Assembly: GCF_015500095.1 (NCBI RefSeq)
Contig: NZ_CP062983.1
Coordinates: 2,790,001 to 2,854,000, forward strand
Source of the DNA: Phototrophicus methaneseepsis
GTDB lineage: Bacteria > Chloroflexota > Anaerolineae > Aggregatilineales > Phototrophicaceae
DNA: 64,000 bases
Direction of reading: 5' to 3'
Shown here in pieces: positions 34,172 to 46,107 of this stretch. How positions within the stretch are numbered: position 1 is the stretch's first letter; each line of letters begins with the position of its first letter. The notes beneath the pieces were generated by a model. It was not told the DNA's origin. It did no database searches and worked only from the letters and a program-made list of their open reading frames with translations. The position numbers and the translations under genes are program-made.

Positions 34172-34217
34172 GGCAGAACCTTAACAACAGGATAGTGGGT
34201 CGAGACGGGGCTTGAAG
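34172..34217 (+). other. 16S precursor processing stem, left arm
   Basis: GGCAGAACCTTAACAACAGG and the following ATAGTGGGTCGAGACGGGGCTTGAAG are nearly the reverse complement of 36001-36043, downstream of 16S. The stem of about 40 bp would loop out the whole 16S rRNA, as in bacterial pre-16S cut by RNase III. Confidence 0.85.
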
Positions 34218-34412
34218 ACGTTCCTGTAAGAAGGAACAGAGAGCACTGTTGAGACTGAGGCGATGGTTTAGTTATTGAAAGGTTCGCTAGAGATAGCGGT
34301 TACTGAGTGGTAACTAGATCAGCCAGAGTAGAACAAGCTCAAGAGCGTTCGAGAGAATGCTCGAAAAAAAACTAAGGAAACAACTTGCCATAGAGCAAGT
34401 TAAAACCCCTTG

Positions 34413-35913
<1,501 letters not shown>

Positions 35914-36000
35914 CTAAGAGAAACAAGTTTGGTGGACGAGAGTTCGCTGGACCGAGAGGGTGAGAGTTGACCACAAGTTGACCTCCCCGACCAAATCTAC

Positions 36001-36043
36001 TCAAGCATCCGTCTCCCCCACTATCCTGTTGTTTAAGGTTGCC
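36001..36043 (+). other. 16S precursor processing stem, right arm
   Basis: TCAAGCATCCGTCTCCCCCA and CTATCCTGTTGTTTAAGGTT followed by GCC pair with 34172-34217 with few mismatches. Confidence 0.85.
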
Positions 36044-36090
36044 ATGCCACCTTTAAAGGTCGTATGTACCTTTTCAATGGAGTTGGGCAT

Positions 36091-36164
<74 letters not shown>

Positions 36165-36173
36165 CCTTAAAAA

Positions 36174-36246
36174 GGGGATGTAGCTCAATTGGGAGAGCGA
36201 CGCCTTTGCACGGCGTAGGTTATGGGTTCGAGTCCCTTCATCTCCA
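36174..36246 (+). tRNA. tRNA-Ala (TGC)
   Basis: The 73-base sequence has acceptor stem GGGGATG/CATCTCC (one G-U), D-arm TAGCTCAATTGGGAGAGCG, anticodon loop TTTGCAC (TGC at 36207-36209) and T-arm GGTTCGAGTCC. It starts 9 bp after tRNA-Ile. CCA is not encoded. Confidence 0.97.
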
Positions 36247-36297
36247 CTACGGTTGAGACGGTTGTCACGGATTTTTCAGAAGTTCGTTAAAAGATCG

Positions 36298-36326
36298 TTG
36301 ACAGCAGAATCGCAGTCTGCTAGACT
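36298..36326 (+). promoter_or_regulatory. Internal promoter in the 16S-23S spacer
   Basis: TTGACA (36298-36303) and TAGACT (36321-36326) are separated by exactly 17 bp, 52 bp after tRNA-Ala. CAGTC/GACTG can also form a small hairpin over the -10 element. Confidence 0.6.
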
Positions 36327-36448
36327 GCTTAAACCAACGAATTAACAACCAGGACGAGAATCATTTGACACGAGCGACAAGCAGCGAGACAAGGCGAATA
36401 TCTTATTAAAGATAGGCGACTGGGATGCTGTTTGTTGAAGTGCGGATG

Positions 36449-36474
36449 AAGCTCGGCGGAAGTCGGGCTTTTTT
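36449..36474 (+). terminator. Terminator-like hairpin in the 16S-23S spacer
   Basis: AAGCTCG and CGGGCTT pair (one T-G) around an 8-base loop and run into six T residues. An rRNA transcript with antitermination would pass it, but an RNA started at the internal promoter could end here after about 140 bases. Confidence 0.55.
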
Positions 36475-36575
36475 CATGGCTATAGGTCATGGAATGGTTT
36501 CATGGGTCGATCAGGATGTGCTAGCACGCGTTAGCATATCGTGATGGGCAGATGAAACAAGCTGTCCGAAGCAGA

Positions 36576-36830
36576 GTCATCCCGCAAGGATGACGTGCAG
36601 ATTAAGAGTCGAATAGAGGAAATATGCGCGTTGAGCCGCTGGACAGGCGATTCGTTAGGATCGAGGCTGTACAGAGAGGCTCACGAAAAGAAGAGGGAGC
36701 AACCGAGAGATCGGTTGAAACCTCGGAAGAGAACGCATACTGTTGGCAATAATCGTCATTTTGAAAAAAGATGACGGAACGCTTGGTATCTCTCTAGAAA
36801 AAAGAGAGAAAAGCTCTTCATAAGAAGAGC
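36576..36830 (+). repeat. String of five stem-loops before 23S
   Basis: Five separate perfect or near-perfect hairpins follow each other: GTCATCC/GGATGAC (36576-36594), CAACCGA/TCGGTTG (36700-36717), CGTCAT/ATGACG (36754-36776), TCTCTCT/AGAGAGA (36789-36809) and GCTCTTC/GAAGAGC (36813-36830). The last three are joined by A-rich loops. Confidence 0.7.
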
Positions 36831-36840
36831 GAAGAAGCGA

Positions 36841-36865
36841 GAGTGTCAGCATCTCCGTATCACAC
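36841..36865 (+). other. 23S precursor processing stem, left arm
   Basis: GAGTGTCAGCATCTCCGTAT followed by CACAC pairs with 39685-39709 almost completely, several pairs being G-U. It abuts the predicted 5' end of 23S rRNA. Confidence 0.8.
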
Positions 36866-36867
36866 GG

Positions 36868-39684
<2,817 letters not shown>

Positions 39685-39709
39685 GTGTGATGCGGGGGTG
39701 CAGGCACTC
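39685..39709 (+). other. 23S precursor processing stem, right arm
   Basis: GTGTGATGCGGGGGTGCAGG followed by CACTC is the partner of 36841-36865. Confidence 0.8.
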
Positions 39710-39773
39710 TGGCTGAAGCAAGCGGAAGTTGCGAGAGCGACGGTCAACAGGAAAAGTGTGTTCTCTGAGAGAG

Positions 39774-39830
39774 AACTTTCTGAGAGAGAGAACTTTCTGA
39801 GAGAGAGAACTTTCTGAGAGAGAGAACTTT
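39774..39830 (+). repeat. 17-bp tandem repeat in 23S-5S spacer
   Basis: AACTTTCTGAGAGAGAG occurs three times in a row without mismatch (39774-39824), followed by AACTTT, and is preceded by a partial TTCTCTGAGAGAG copy. The unit can form small CTCT/AGAG hairpins. Confidence 0.95.
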
Positions 39831-39929
39831 GGGAAGTGCGCGCGAGTAGAGAGATTTCCTCTAAATAGACCTCTTAACTGACTTCTGAGAAATGAGAGAA
39901 GGCAGGTGGGAGGGGATGGACAAGAAGTG

Positions 39930-40047
39930 TGTTGGTGACTAGAGCTGCGGGGGTACACCCGGCTCCATACCGAACCCGGTCGTTAAGTCCGCAAGCGCCG
40001 ATGGTACTGCACGGGAGACTGTGTGGGAGAGTAGGCCGTTGCCAACC
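39930..40047 (+). rRNA. rrf: 5S ribosomal RNA
   Basis: About 118 bases. Helix I is GTTGGTGAC (39931) with GTTGCCAAC (near 40038). The loop sequence CCGGCTCCATACCGAACCCGG and the GGGAGAGTAGG segment near the 3' end are typical of 5S. Ends are approximate. No clear intrinsic terminator with a T-run follows in the next 270 bp. Confidence 0.95.
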
Positions 40048-40226
40048 TTAAGAAAACACTTCGTATGGACCACAGGCGACCTTGCAGAGCATGCTTTGAG
40101 CATGTGAGAGTGAGTGAATGTGGACCGAACATCCCCGAACCCATCTGCCTTCTTTGCGTTTAATGGCCCAGTTTAATGGCCTATTGCCTTTGGCATATGG
40201 CGCAAATAAAAACACAATAGAATCGG

Positions 40227-40235
40227 TGCTATAAT
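40227..40235 (+). promoter_or_regulatory. Extended -10 promoter of the P1-family peptidase gene
   Basis: TGCTATAAT (TGn + TATAAT) lies 90 bp before the ATG at 40325. Confidence 0.55.
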
Positions 40236-40324
40236 TGATGTTATGTTTGATCTACCTGCACCTGACTCCAGACCAGAACCCCTTATTACACAAACGCTAT
40301 TTCCTAAGATATGGATGATGATCT

Positions 40325-41293
40325 ATGACGTTGACGAATACGCTGACTGATGTGCCCGGTATCCGCGTTGGGCATGCGACGGACCTGTTAGCTGCAACGG
40401 GCTGCACGGTGATTTTATGCCCACCCAACACAATCGGCGCTGTGGATGTGCGGGGTGGTGCGCCTGGGACGCGGGAGACAGATCTCCTAAGACCGGAAAA
40501 TAGCGTGCAGGCTGTGAATGCGGTGGTCCTGGCTGGTGGGAGCGCTTTTGGCTTGAATGCCTCTACGGGTGTGATGCGCTACCTGGCCGAACAGGGCGAA
40601 GGGTATCGGACAGCTACAGGGCAGATTGTCCCCATTGTTGTGAGTGCGATTTTGTTTGATCTGGGTATAGGGCAGGCAGATGTCTATCCAGATGCGGCGA
40701 TGGGTTATACGGCATGTCAGGCGGCTACTTCAGAAGAAGTTGCACAGGGCACAATCGGCGCGGGGACGGGGGCTATGCTGGGTGCGATGATGGGGCCAGC
40801 CCAGGCAACCAAAGGCGGTATCGGCTCCGCTAGCATGGCAATTGGAGAAGAACTCGTCGTTTCCGCTATTGTGGCTGTTAACGCTGTCGGGGATGTCGTC
40901 GGTGAAAGTGGTCGTATCATTGCAGGTCTGCGTGATTCCCAGACGGATAAATTTGTAGGGGTATTAAATATGCTCCGGCAGATGCCACCTGTTGCTGGGG
41001 ACGCATCTGGCGTGGAGAATACAGTAATCGGCGCCATTGCAACAAATGCGAAGCTGACGAAGGCGCAGGCTTATAAGGTCGCGCAAATGGCCCATGATGG
41101 TATTGCACGCGCTGTTCGCCCTGCGCACACGCCATTTGATGGAGATACCATTTTCGCCCTGGCGACGGGTGAAGTCGCTGCGGAAACGGCTGTTGTTGGT
41201 GCTTTTGCCGCTGAGGTGATGGCGACTGCTATCCGTAATGCGGTACACGCAGCAACGAGCCTCCATGGCGTAAGGGCTATAGATAACGCCTGA
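40325..41293 (+). CDS. P1-family (S58, DmpA/NylC-like) peptidase
   Basis: The 322-residue protein begins TLTNTLTDVPGIRVGHATD, the standard start of this family, with GCTVILCPPNTIGAVDVRGG and VVLAGGSAFGLNASTGVM following. The autocleavage site appears as ENTVIGAIATNA (about residues 233-244), where the Thr after Asn would become the N-terminal nucleophile, as in NylC. Family members are self-processing aminopeptidases or amidases with N-terminal nucleophile folds. The substrate is unknown. Confidence 0.93.
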   Translation: MTLTNTLTDVPGIRVGHATDLLAATGCTVILCPPNTIGAVDVRGGAPGTRETDLLRPENSVQAVNAVVLAGGSAFGLNASTGVMRYLAEQGEGYRTATGQIVPIVVSAILFDLGIGQADVYPDAAMGYTACQAATSEEVAQGTIGAGTGAMLGAMMGPAQATKGGIGSASMAIGEELVVSAIVAVNAVGDVVGESGRIIAGLRDSQTDKFVGVLNMLRQMPPVAGDASGVENTVIGAIATNAKLTKAQAYKVAQMAHDGIARAVRPAHTPFDGDTIFALATGEVAAETAVVGAFAAEVMATAIRNAVHAATSLHGVRAIDNA

Positions 41294-41421
41294 CATGGCC
41301 TGCTTTTGTGCTACTATGAGATATTATGACATTGCGTTAAGGATATTGCGCAATGATTTAACACAGGCTTAGCATACCTCTGCTATGTTTAACCGGATTT
41401 TTCACCTGCAGGGTGTACACT

Positions 41422-42114
41422 ATGGCAAAGAAAATTCTCATCATCGAAGATGAACAGAATCTTGTCAACAACTTAGCCGAAAAGCTGCGTGCCGAAGGGT
41501 ACAATGTCATGACAGCCCTTGATGGCGAAGCTGGTTGGGATAAGGTTCGCAATGAAAAACCGGAGCTGATTATCCTTGATATTATGCTGCCGGGCCTGGA
41601 TGGGTTGAGCTTGTGCCGGATGGTCCGTAACGAGCCCACCACAAAGCATATCCGTATTATTATGTTGACGGCACGTGGCGCAGAGGTCGATAAGATCATT
41701 GGCCTTGAAAGCGGTGCTGACGATTATATCGTCAAGCCATTTGGCCTGGGTGAGTTCTTAGCTCGTGTTAGGGCTGTGATGCGCCGGCCAGAGCCTGAAA
41801 CAACGCTCCAGCAAGATGAGATGATTTCCGACGATTTACGCCTCAATATGACAGGGCGGCGTGTCTTTAAGTCGGATGATGAAGTCAAGCTCAGCAATAA
41901 AGAGTTCGACTTATTAGCGGAATTGATGCGGAATAAGAATGCCGTTCTCTCCCGCGACCTCATCTTGACGAAGGTATGGGGCTATGATTATTTTGTAGAT
42001 AAACGCACTGTCGATGTGCATATTCGGTGGCTGCGAGAGAAGATCGAGGATGATCCGTCGAACCCGCGCCGGATTGTGACAGTGCGAGGTGTTGGTTATC
42101 GATTTGAGGGGTGA
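41422..42114 (+). CDS. OmpR/PhoB-family response regulator
   Basis: From the ATG at 41422 the protein is 230 residues. The receiver domain (1-115) has IIEDEQN (acidic pair), LIILDIMLPGLDG (phospho-Asp) and MLTARGAEVD with the Lys in DDYIVKPFGLGEF. A winged-helix DNA-binding domain (about 133-228) has LSNKEFDLLAELMRN and RTVDVHIRWLREKIEDDP. It forms a pair with the sensor kinase, whose GTG start overlaps its stop. A longer GTG start at 41413 is possible. Confidence 0.95.
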   Translation: MAKKILIIEDEQNLVNNLAEKLRAEGYNVMTALDGEAGWDKVRNEKPELIILDIMLPGLDGLSLCRMVRNEPTTKHIRIIMLTARGAEVDKIIGLESGADDYIVKPFGLGEFLARVRAVMRRPEPETTLQQDEMISDDLRLNMTGRRVFKSDDEVKLSNKEFDLLAELMRNKNAVLSRDLILTKVWGYDYFVDKRTVDVHIRWLREKIEDDPSNPRRIVTVRGVGYRFEG

Positions 42115-43571
42115 CACATACGTTTATGGCTGAACCATTGGTTGCCATCCTGGGTGTCATTATTGCTGCGCTGGTGTATATATTATATCGCCAGCGTCGT
42201 TTGTTTGAGCATCAGCAGCAGGCATTGCAAGACGCCCAGAGATCGGCTTCTTCACTTACAGATGCAATGAAAGAATCCGAGCGTGATGCCGCTCGGCTCA
42301 GAGAAGAATTGGCGAAAGAGCGTGAACGTATCCATGCTTTGCGTCAACAAGCTCAAAAACAGGATCTTGTCCTGGCGAACCTGACTGAGCAAATCTCAAA
42401 ATCAGAGGAAGACTCGTTACAGAGCAAAGCGCTGTATTCAACAATCGCAAATGTCGCATATGACCTGGTCTTCCTCCTGGATGAGGATATGACGGTTATT
42501 GCTCTTAACAAAGCGGCGGATACTTTCTTCGACCAGAAAAACCCCATCGGTGAAAAGTTCACAGATATTGTTGACGCGCCGGAATTCGATATGATCATCC
42601 GGGGGGCCTTGGACGAATACAGCTTTGAAGAGCAGTTGACCTATCATGGGCAGTATTATAAAGTCCGCACGCAGTTGATGCCTTACAGCGATGGTAAGCG
42701 TTTCATCGGTGTTGCCATGCAGAATATTACGCAGTTGGTTCGTTTGAACCGGGCCAGACGTGATATGGTCGCGAATATCTCTCATGAGCTGCGTAACCCC
42801 ATTGCAACAATCCGCCTAAAGATCGACAGCCTATTTGATCAGGATTCCAAGGTGAAGCGCAAAGACAGTATCCAGGCTTTGCGCGATATTGACACTCAGA
42901 CGGATTCCCTGGAACGTATGGTGCAAGAACTTCTCGATCTGTCGATGATTGAATCGGGTCAGGCTTTGATGAAGCTCGTGCCACAGCCATTGCATGAGAT
43001 TGTTCAAGAAGCCGTTGCACGGCAGCAAGAACATTTAGATGTGAAGTCATTGAAGACTGTGACCCATATCCCACAGCGTATCGAAGTGCTGGCTGACCGG
43101 GATCACATCCGGCGTGTGTTTGTGAACCTGATCGGTAATGCGATTAAATACTCACCGGAAAAAGAATCCATCATGATCAGTGCCCAGACGAATGAAGATG
43201 AAGTGCTTATCAGCATCTTCGACAATGGGCCCGGCGTGCCGGATGATCAGCGAGAACGTATTTTTGAGCGCTTCTATCAGGTCGATACAGCGCGCTCTAA
43301 GCGCGAAGGTAGCGGCTTGGGGCTTGCCATCTCCAAGCATATTGTTGAGCATCATGGTGGGCGCATCTGGGCGGAAGGCAACAGCCAGGGCAGCGGTGGG
43401 CGCTTTATGTTCACGCTGTTGAATGCAAACCCGAGTGAACCCGGTCCTGAGATGGACCGTGGACAGCATGATTTCCCCTTGCAGCCCGGTGTCGTAACAA
43501 GTGATTTAGCCGCCACCAGCGAGGACGCCGAGACCCAAGAGACTAGCGAAGAAGAAAATATCGAAGCCTAG
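42111..43571 (+). CDS. Sensor histidine kinase with PAS domain
   Basis: The 486-residue protein has one N-terminal membrane helix (about 9-26), a long coiled coil (about 30-105) and a PAS-like domain (about 107-205, LYSTIANVAYDLVFLLDED). HisKA follows with the phospho-His in ANISHELRNPIA, then HATPase_c (about 310-430) with N-box NLIGNAIKYSP, DNGPGVPDDQ and GSGLGLAISKH. The acidic C-terminal tail of about 50 residues is unstructured-looking. The GTG start gives a 4-bp overlap with the regulator; an ATG at 42126 is the alternative. It resembles PhoR-type kinases. Confidence 0.94.
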   Translation: MTHTFMAEPLVAILGVIIAALVYILYRQRRLFEHQQQALQDAQRSASSLTDAMKESERDAARLREELAKERERIHALRQQAQKQDLVLANLTEQISKSEEDSLQSKALYSTIANVAYDLVFLLDEDMTVIALNKAADTFFDQKNPIGEKFTDIVDAPEFDMIIRGALDEYSFEEQLTYHGQYYKVRTQLMPYSDGKRFIGVAMQNITQLVRLNRARRDMVANISHELRNPIATIRLKIDSLFDQDSKVKRKDSIQALRDIDTQTDSLERMVQELLDLSMIESGQALMKLVPQPLHEIVQEAVARQQEHLDVKSLKTVTHIPQRIEVLADRDHIRRVFVNLIGNAIKYSPEKESIMISAQTNEDEVLISIFDNGPGVPDDQRERIFERFYQVDTARSKREGSGLGLAISKHIVEHHGGRIWAEGNSQGSGGRFMFTLLNANPSEPGPEMDRGQHDFPLQPGVVTSDLAATSEDAETQETSEEENIEA

Positions 43572-43668
43572 TCTGAATCATCATGGGCCTATGTTGTGCT
43601 TTTAAGCACATGTTACCCGTGTTTGATGACATATTTCTGACGTTCTGATAGATTCTTAACGGCAAGTT

Positions 43669-43677
43669 TGCTATACT
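43669..43677 (+). promoter_or_regulatory. Extended -10 promoter of the riboflavin transporter operon
   Basis: TGCTATACT (TGn + TATACT) lies 28 bp before the FMN riboswitch. Confidence 0.6.
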
Positions 43678-43704
43678 TTTTGTAATCGAATAGCAATTGA
43701 TATA

Positions 43705-43878
43705 AACCTTCGGGGCAGGGTGAAAGTCCCTACCGGCGGTAAGGCATCCTCAGTATGCCAAGCCCGTGACCCGAGTTGCACATATACTATTGTATGTGTG
43801 TACGTCGCAGCGTTTGCTGCGCCGGTGGATCTGGTGAGAGTCCAGAGCCGACGGTTATAGTCCGGATGGGAGAAGGTT
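43705..43878 (+). promoter_or_regulatory. FMN riboswitch (RFN element)
   Basis: The conserved core is unmistakable: CTTCGGGGCAGGGTGAAAGT, CCCTACCGGCGGTAAGGC, AGCCCGTGACCCGAG, CGCCGGTGGATCTGGTGAGA followed by GTCCAGAGCCGACGGTTATA, then GTCCGGATGGGAGAAGG. P1 is closed by AACCTTC/GAAGGTT. One variable helix (around 43778-43822) has the extra stem CACATATACTATTGTATGTG. It binds FMN and lowers expression of riboflavin genes. The genes downstream encode an ABC importer, hence probable riboflavin uptake. Confidence 0.98.
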
Positions 43879-43987
43879 CAGGCTGATGGTTGTATGTGTT
43901 CAGTCTGTTTCAGTTTGCAGCATGTAGCTGGTACAATTTTATAATTGTATCAATGCATGTTGTATCACTGATTGGTTTGCCGTACCT

Positions 43988-44020
43988 GCCCCGTTTGAAA
44001 TCTGAAAGCGGGGCTTTTTT
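43988..44020 (+). terminator. Intrinsic terminator of the FMN riboswitch
   Basis: GCCCCGTTT pairs with AAGCGGGGC (one T-G) and is followed by six T residues. It is 110 bases after the aptamer and is the probable FMN-controlled expression platform. It overlaps the apparent start region of the permease gene. Confidence 0.85.
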
Positions 44021-44915
44021 GATTCAGAATACGTCTGCACAGCCAACCACACAGCCCACTACGCATCAAGTTGCCAAGCAGCGCGATGCATTGTCGCCAC
44101 TTGAGGCAACAACTCTGAAGTATCGCCGGCCTCATCGTGGTCGGCTTCGCTTCAGGCCGCGCTTGCGTCGGCTTGCGCCCATTGTGACGCTCGCGCTGGT
44201 CATTTTGACGTGGCAACTCATGTATGCCGCTCAACTTTATCCGACATTCCTCGTGCCAGCACCTGTTTCCGTCCTGGAAACTTTCTACGCGAAGTTGGTT
44301 GATGGCACGCTGCCGCATCATTTTGGCGTCACCTTAGCCGAGACGGCGCTTGGCCTCTTCATTGGGGTGATGGTTGGGTCTATTCTGGGCTATGTCATTG
44401 CGAATGTACCTATTCTGGAAGATGTCCTTTCACCTGTAATTGTAGCTTTTCAATCGACGCCGACGATTGCTTATGCGCCGCTGCTGATCTTGTGGTTTGG
44501 CAATGGCATCCAGAGCAAAGTGATTATCGTGGTGATTATCGTTTTCTTCCCGACTATGATGAATACAATCGTTGGTCTGAGAGCCGTACCACGGGGTTTA
44601 CGTGATGTCGTGTGCTCTTTGAATGCTTCTCGCTGGCAGATGTTCACCAAGCTGGAACTTCCTGCCGGGTTGGCTGTCTTGCTTACAGGTTTGAAGACGA
44701 GCGCCACCTTGGCCGTGATCGGCGCTGTGGTTGGGGAATTTGTGAGCGTCAGTGATGGGTTAGGGTCAATGGTGGCGATTGCACGTAATCAGTTCAATAC
44801 GCCGCTGGTCTACGCTGGTGTGATTACCCTGAGTTTGATGGCGTTAGCGTTATACAGCCTTGTAAGCTTGCTGGAAAAGCGCTTTTTGCGCTGGCGACGC
44901 TATAGCCGTGTTTGA
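44019..44915 (+). CDS. ribX: ABC transporter permease, probable riboflavin importer (RibX-like)
   Basis: The open frame continues upstream to 43890, but the riboswitch terminator lies inside it, so the real start is most likely after 44014. A TTG at 44019 or 44091 is the only in-frame candidate before the first membrane helix; the coordinate is tentative. The protein has about six helices and the ABC permease EAA-like loop VCSLNASRWQMFTKLELPAG. FQSTPTIAYAPLLILWFGNG is typical of the SsuC/ThiX/RibX branch. With the substrate-binding protein and ATPase downstream it completes an importer. FMN riboswitch control points to riboflavin. Confidence 0.85.
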   Translation: MIQNTSAQPTTQPTTHQVAKQRDALSPLEATTLKYRRPHRGRLRFRPRLRRLAPIVTLALVILTWQLMYAAQLYPTFLVPAPVSVLETFYAKLVDGTLPHHFGVTLAETALGLFIGVMVGSILGYVIANVPILEDVLSPVIVAFQSTPTIAYAPLLILWFGNGIQSKVIIVVIIVFFPTMMNTIVGLRAVPRGLRDVVCSLNASRWQMFTKLELPAGLAVLLTGLKTSATLAVIGAVVGEFVSVSDGLGSMVAIARNQFNTPLVYAGVITLSLMALALYSLVSLLEKRFLRWRRYSRV

Positions 44916-44966
44916 TCTGGATGTGTTCTTGGATTGATGAGTTGTGATGTGGGAAGGGAACCCGAG

Positions 44967-46100
44967 ATGCTAAAACGTCTGATTGTTTTGTTGGTTGTAT
45001 GCTGCTTGCTCGTGCCAATGAGCGCTGCACAAGAAGAACGGGTTCAGGAAGAATTCCTGATGACGTTTGTGCCCAATATTCAATTTGCGCCGCTTTATGT
45101 AGCCGTTGAAAAAGGCTATTTCACCGAAGCAGGTGCAGAAATCAGTATGTCTTATCTGAATGAACCTGATGTCATTGATCTGGTGGCGGCAGGGCAGGCT
45201 AACTTCGGCATGGCGAGCGGCGAGCAAGTGATTCTCGCGGCTGCACAGGCGCGGCCAATCGTCTACGTCTATGAATGGTACCAGGATTATCCGATTGGCA
45301 TCGTTGTTGATGCTGCGAGTGGTATCGAAACAGTTGCGGATCTGGCCGGGTTACGCGTCGGCTTGCCGGGACGTTTTGGGGCGTCTTACAGCGGCCTGAC
45401 GGCTTTGTTGCTGGCGAATGGCCTCATGGAGAGCGATATTGACCTTCAGGAAATTGGTTACTCTGCGCCGGATGTCTTTTGCCTGGGTGGCGCGATTGAT
45501 GCAGCGACAGTCTATACGAATAATGAACCGCTGCAAATTCAGGCACGCGCAGATGCAGGGGAATGCGGCGATATTAGCGAGATTCGCGTGATTACGGTTG
45601 GCTCTGTGGCGGACTTGGTTTCCAATGGGTTTATCACCAGCACAAGCATGATCGAAGAAGACCCAGATTACGTCAGCCAGATCATTGCTGCCTTCGATCA
45701 GGGATTGCAGGATACGATCAATAATCCGGCTGAAGCTTATTTGTTGAGCGCAAGCTATATTGAGGGGTTGCCACTCTCAGAAGCGATAGAAAGCGCCCTG
45801 ACGACGCTTTCAGAGGAACAAGCGGCTTTCCTGGCGGATGAACCGACGCAGGAAGAAATTGCCGCCAGCCGGGACCATATGGTTGAGGTGCTTGCTGAAT
45901 CTGTCGATGATCCGGCGGAATTAATCCAGTTCCAGGTGCTGCTTGCCTCCATTGATCTATGGGATACTGATCAACTTGGCTATAGCGAGCTGTCGAGTTG
46001 GCAAAATATGCAGGATACGTTGATTGAGCTTGGTGCTCTGGCGGAACCTGTGGCGCTGGAATCACTCTTTAGTAATGACTTCCTGCCAACAGAAGACTAG
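44967..46100 (+). CDS. ribY: ABC transporter substrate-binding protein, NMT1/THI5-like, probable RibY
   Basis: The ATG at 44967 (GGAAGGG upstream) gives 377 residues with a signal peptide (about 1-22, MLKRLIVLLVVCCLLVPMSA). The domain is NMT1/THI5-like: FVPNIQFAPLYVAVEKGYF near the N-terminus, GQANFGMASGEQVILAAAQ, and ETVADLAGLRVGLPGRFGAS. Homologues in Chloroflexus-type bacteria bind riboflavin (RibY), whereas other relatives bind thiamine precursors. The FMN riboswitch favours riboflavin. Confidence 0.88.
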   Translation: MLKRLIVLLVVCCLLVPMSAAQEERVQEEFLMTFVPNIQFAPLYVAVEKGYFTEAGAEISMSYLNEPDVIDLVAAGQANFGMASGEQVILAAAQARPIVYVYEWYQDYPIGIVVDAASGIETVADLAGLRVGLPGRFGASYSGLTALLLANGLMESDIDLQEIGYSAPDVFCLGGAIDAATVYTNNEPLQIQARADAGECGDISEIRVITVGSVADLVSNGFITSTSMIEEDPDYVSQIIAAFDQGLQDTINNPAEAYLLSASYIEGLPLSEAIESALTTLSEEQAAFLADEPTQEEIAASRDHMVEVLAESVDDPAELIQFQVLLASIDLWDTDQLGYSELSSWQNMQDTLIELGALAEPVALESLFSNDFLPTED

Positions 46101-46107
46101 GCGTTGT

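Larger units (their letters stand above)
33747..34412 (+). other. rRNA leader region (5' external spacer)
   Basis: This 666-bp stretch has no convincing protein gene. It contains a second promoter (34036-34065) and the left arm of the 16S processing stem (34172-34217). GCTTGAGGCGAGACCTCAGCG-like short hairpins are also present. It is G/A-rich like other precursor-rRNA leaders. Confidence 0.7.
36247..36867 (+). other. Long tRNA-Ala/23S spacer
   Basis: This 621-bp spacer has no protein gene. It holds a promoter (36298-36326), an intrinsic terminator-like hairpin (36449-36474), a string of stem-loops (36576-36830) and the left arm of the 23S processing stem (36841-36865). Confidence 0.75.

Noticed and set aside
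39774-39830. Short direct repeats resembling a CRISPR array
   Set aside because: The units are contiguous without spacers and lie in rRNA spacer, so they are a tandem repeat.
40100-40200. Hairpin GCC...GGC near 40180 as terminator of the rRNA operon
   Set aside because: The stem has three central mismatches and no T-run follows.
43590-43612. TGTGCTT/AAGCACA palindrome after the sensor kinase as terminator
   Set aside because: The loop is only two bases and no T-run follows, so support is too weak.
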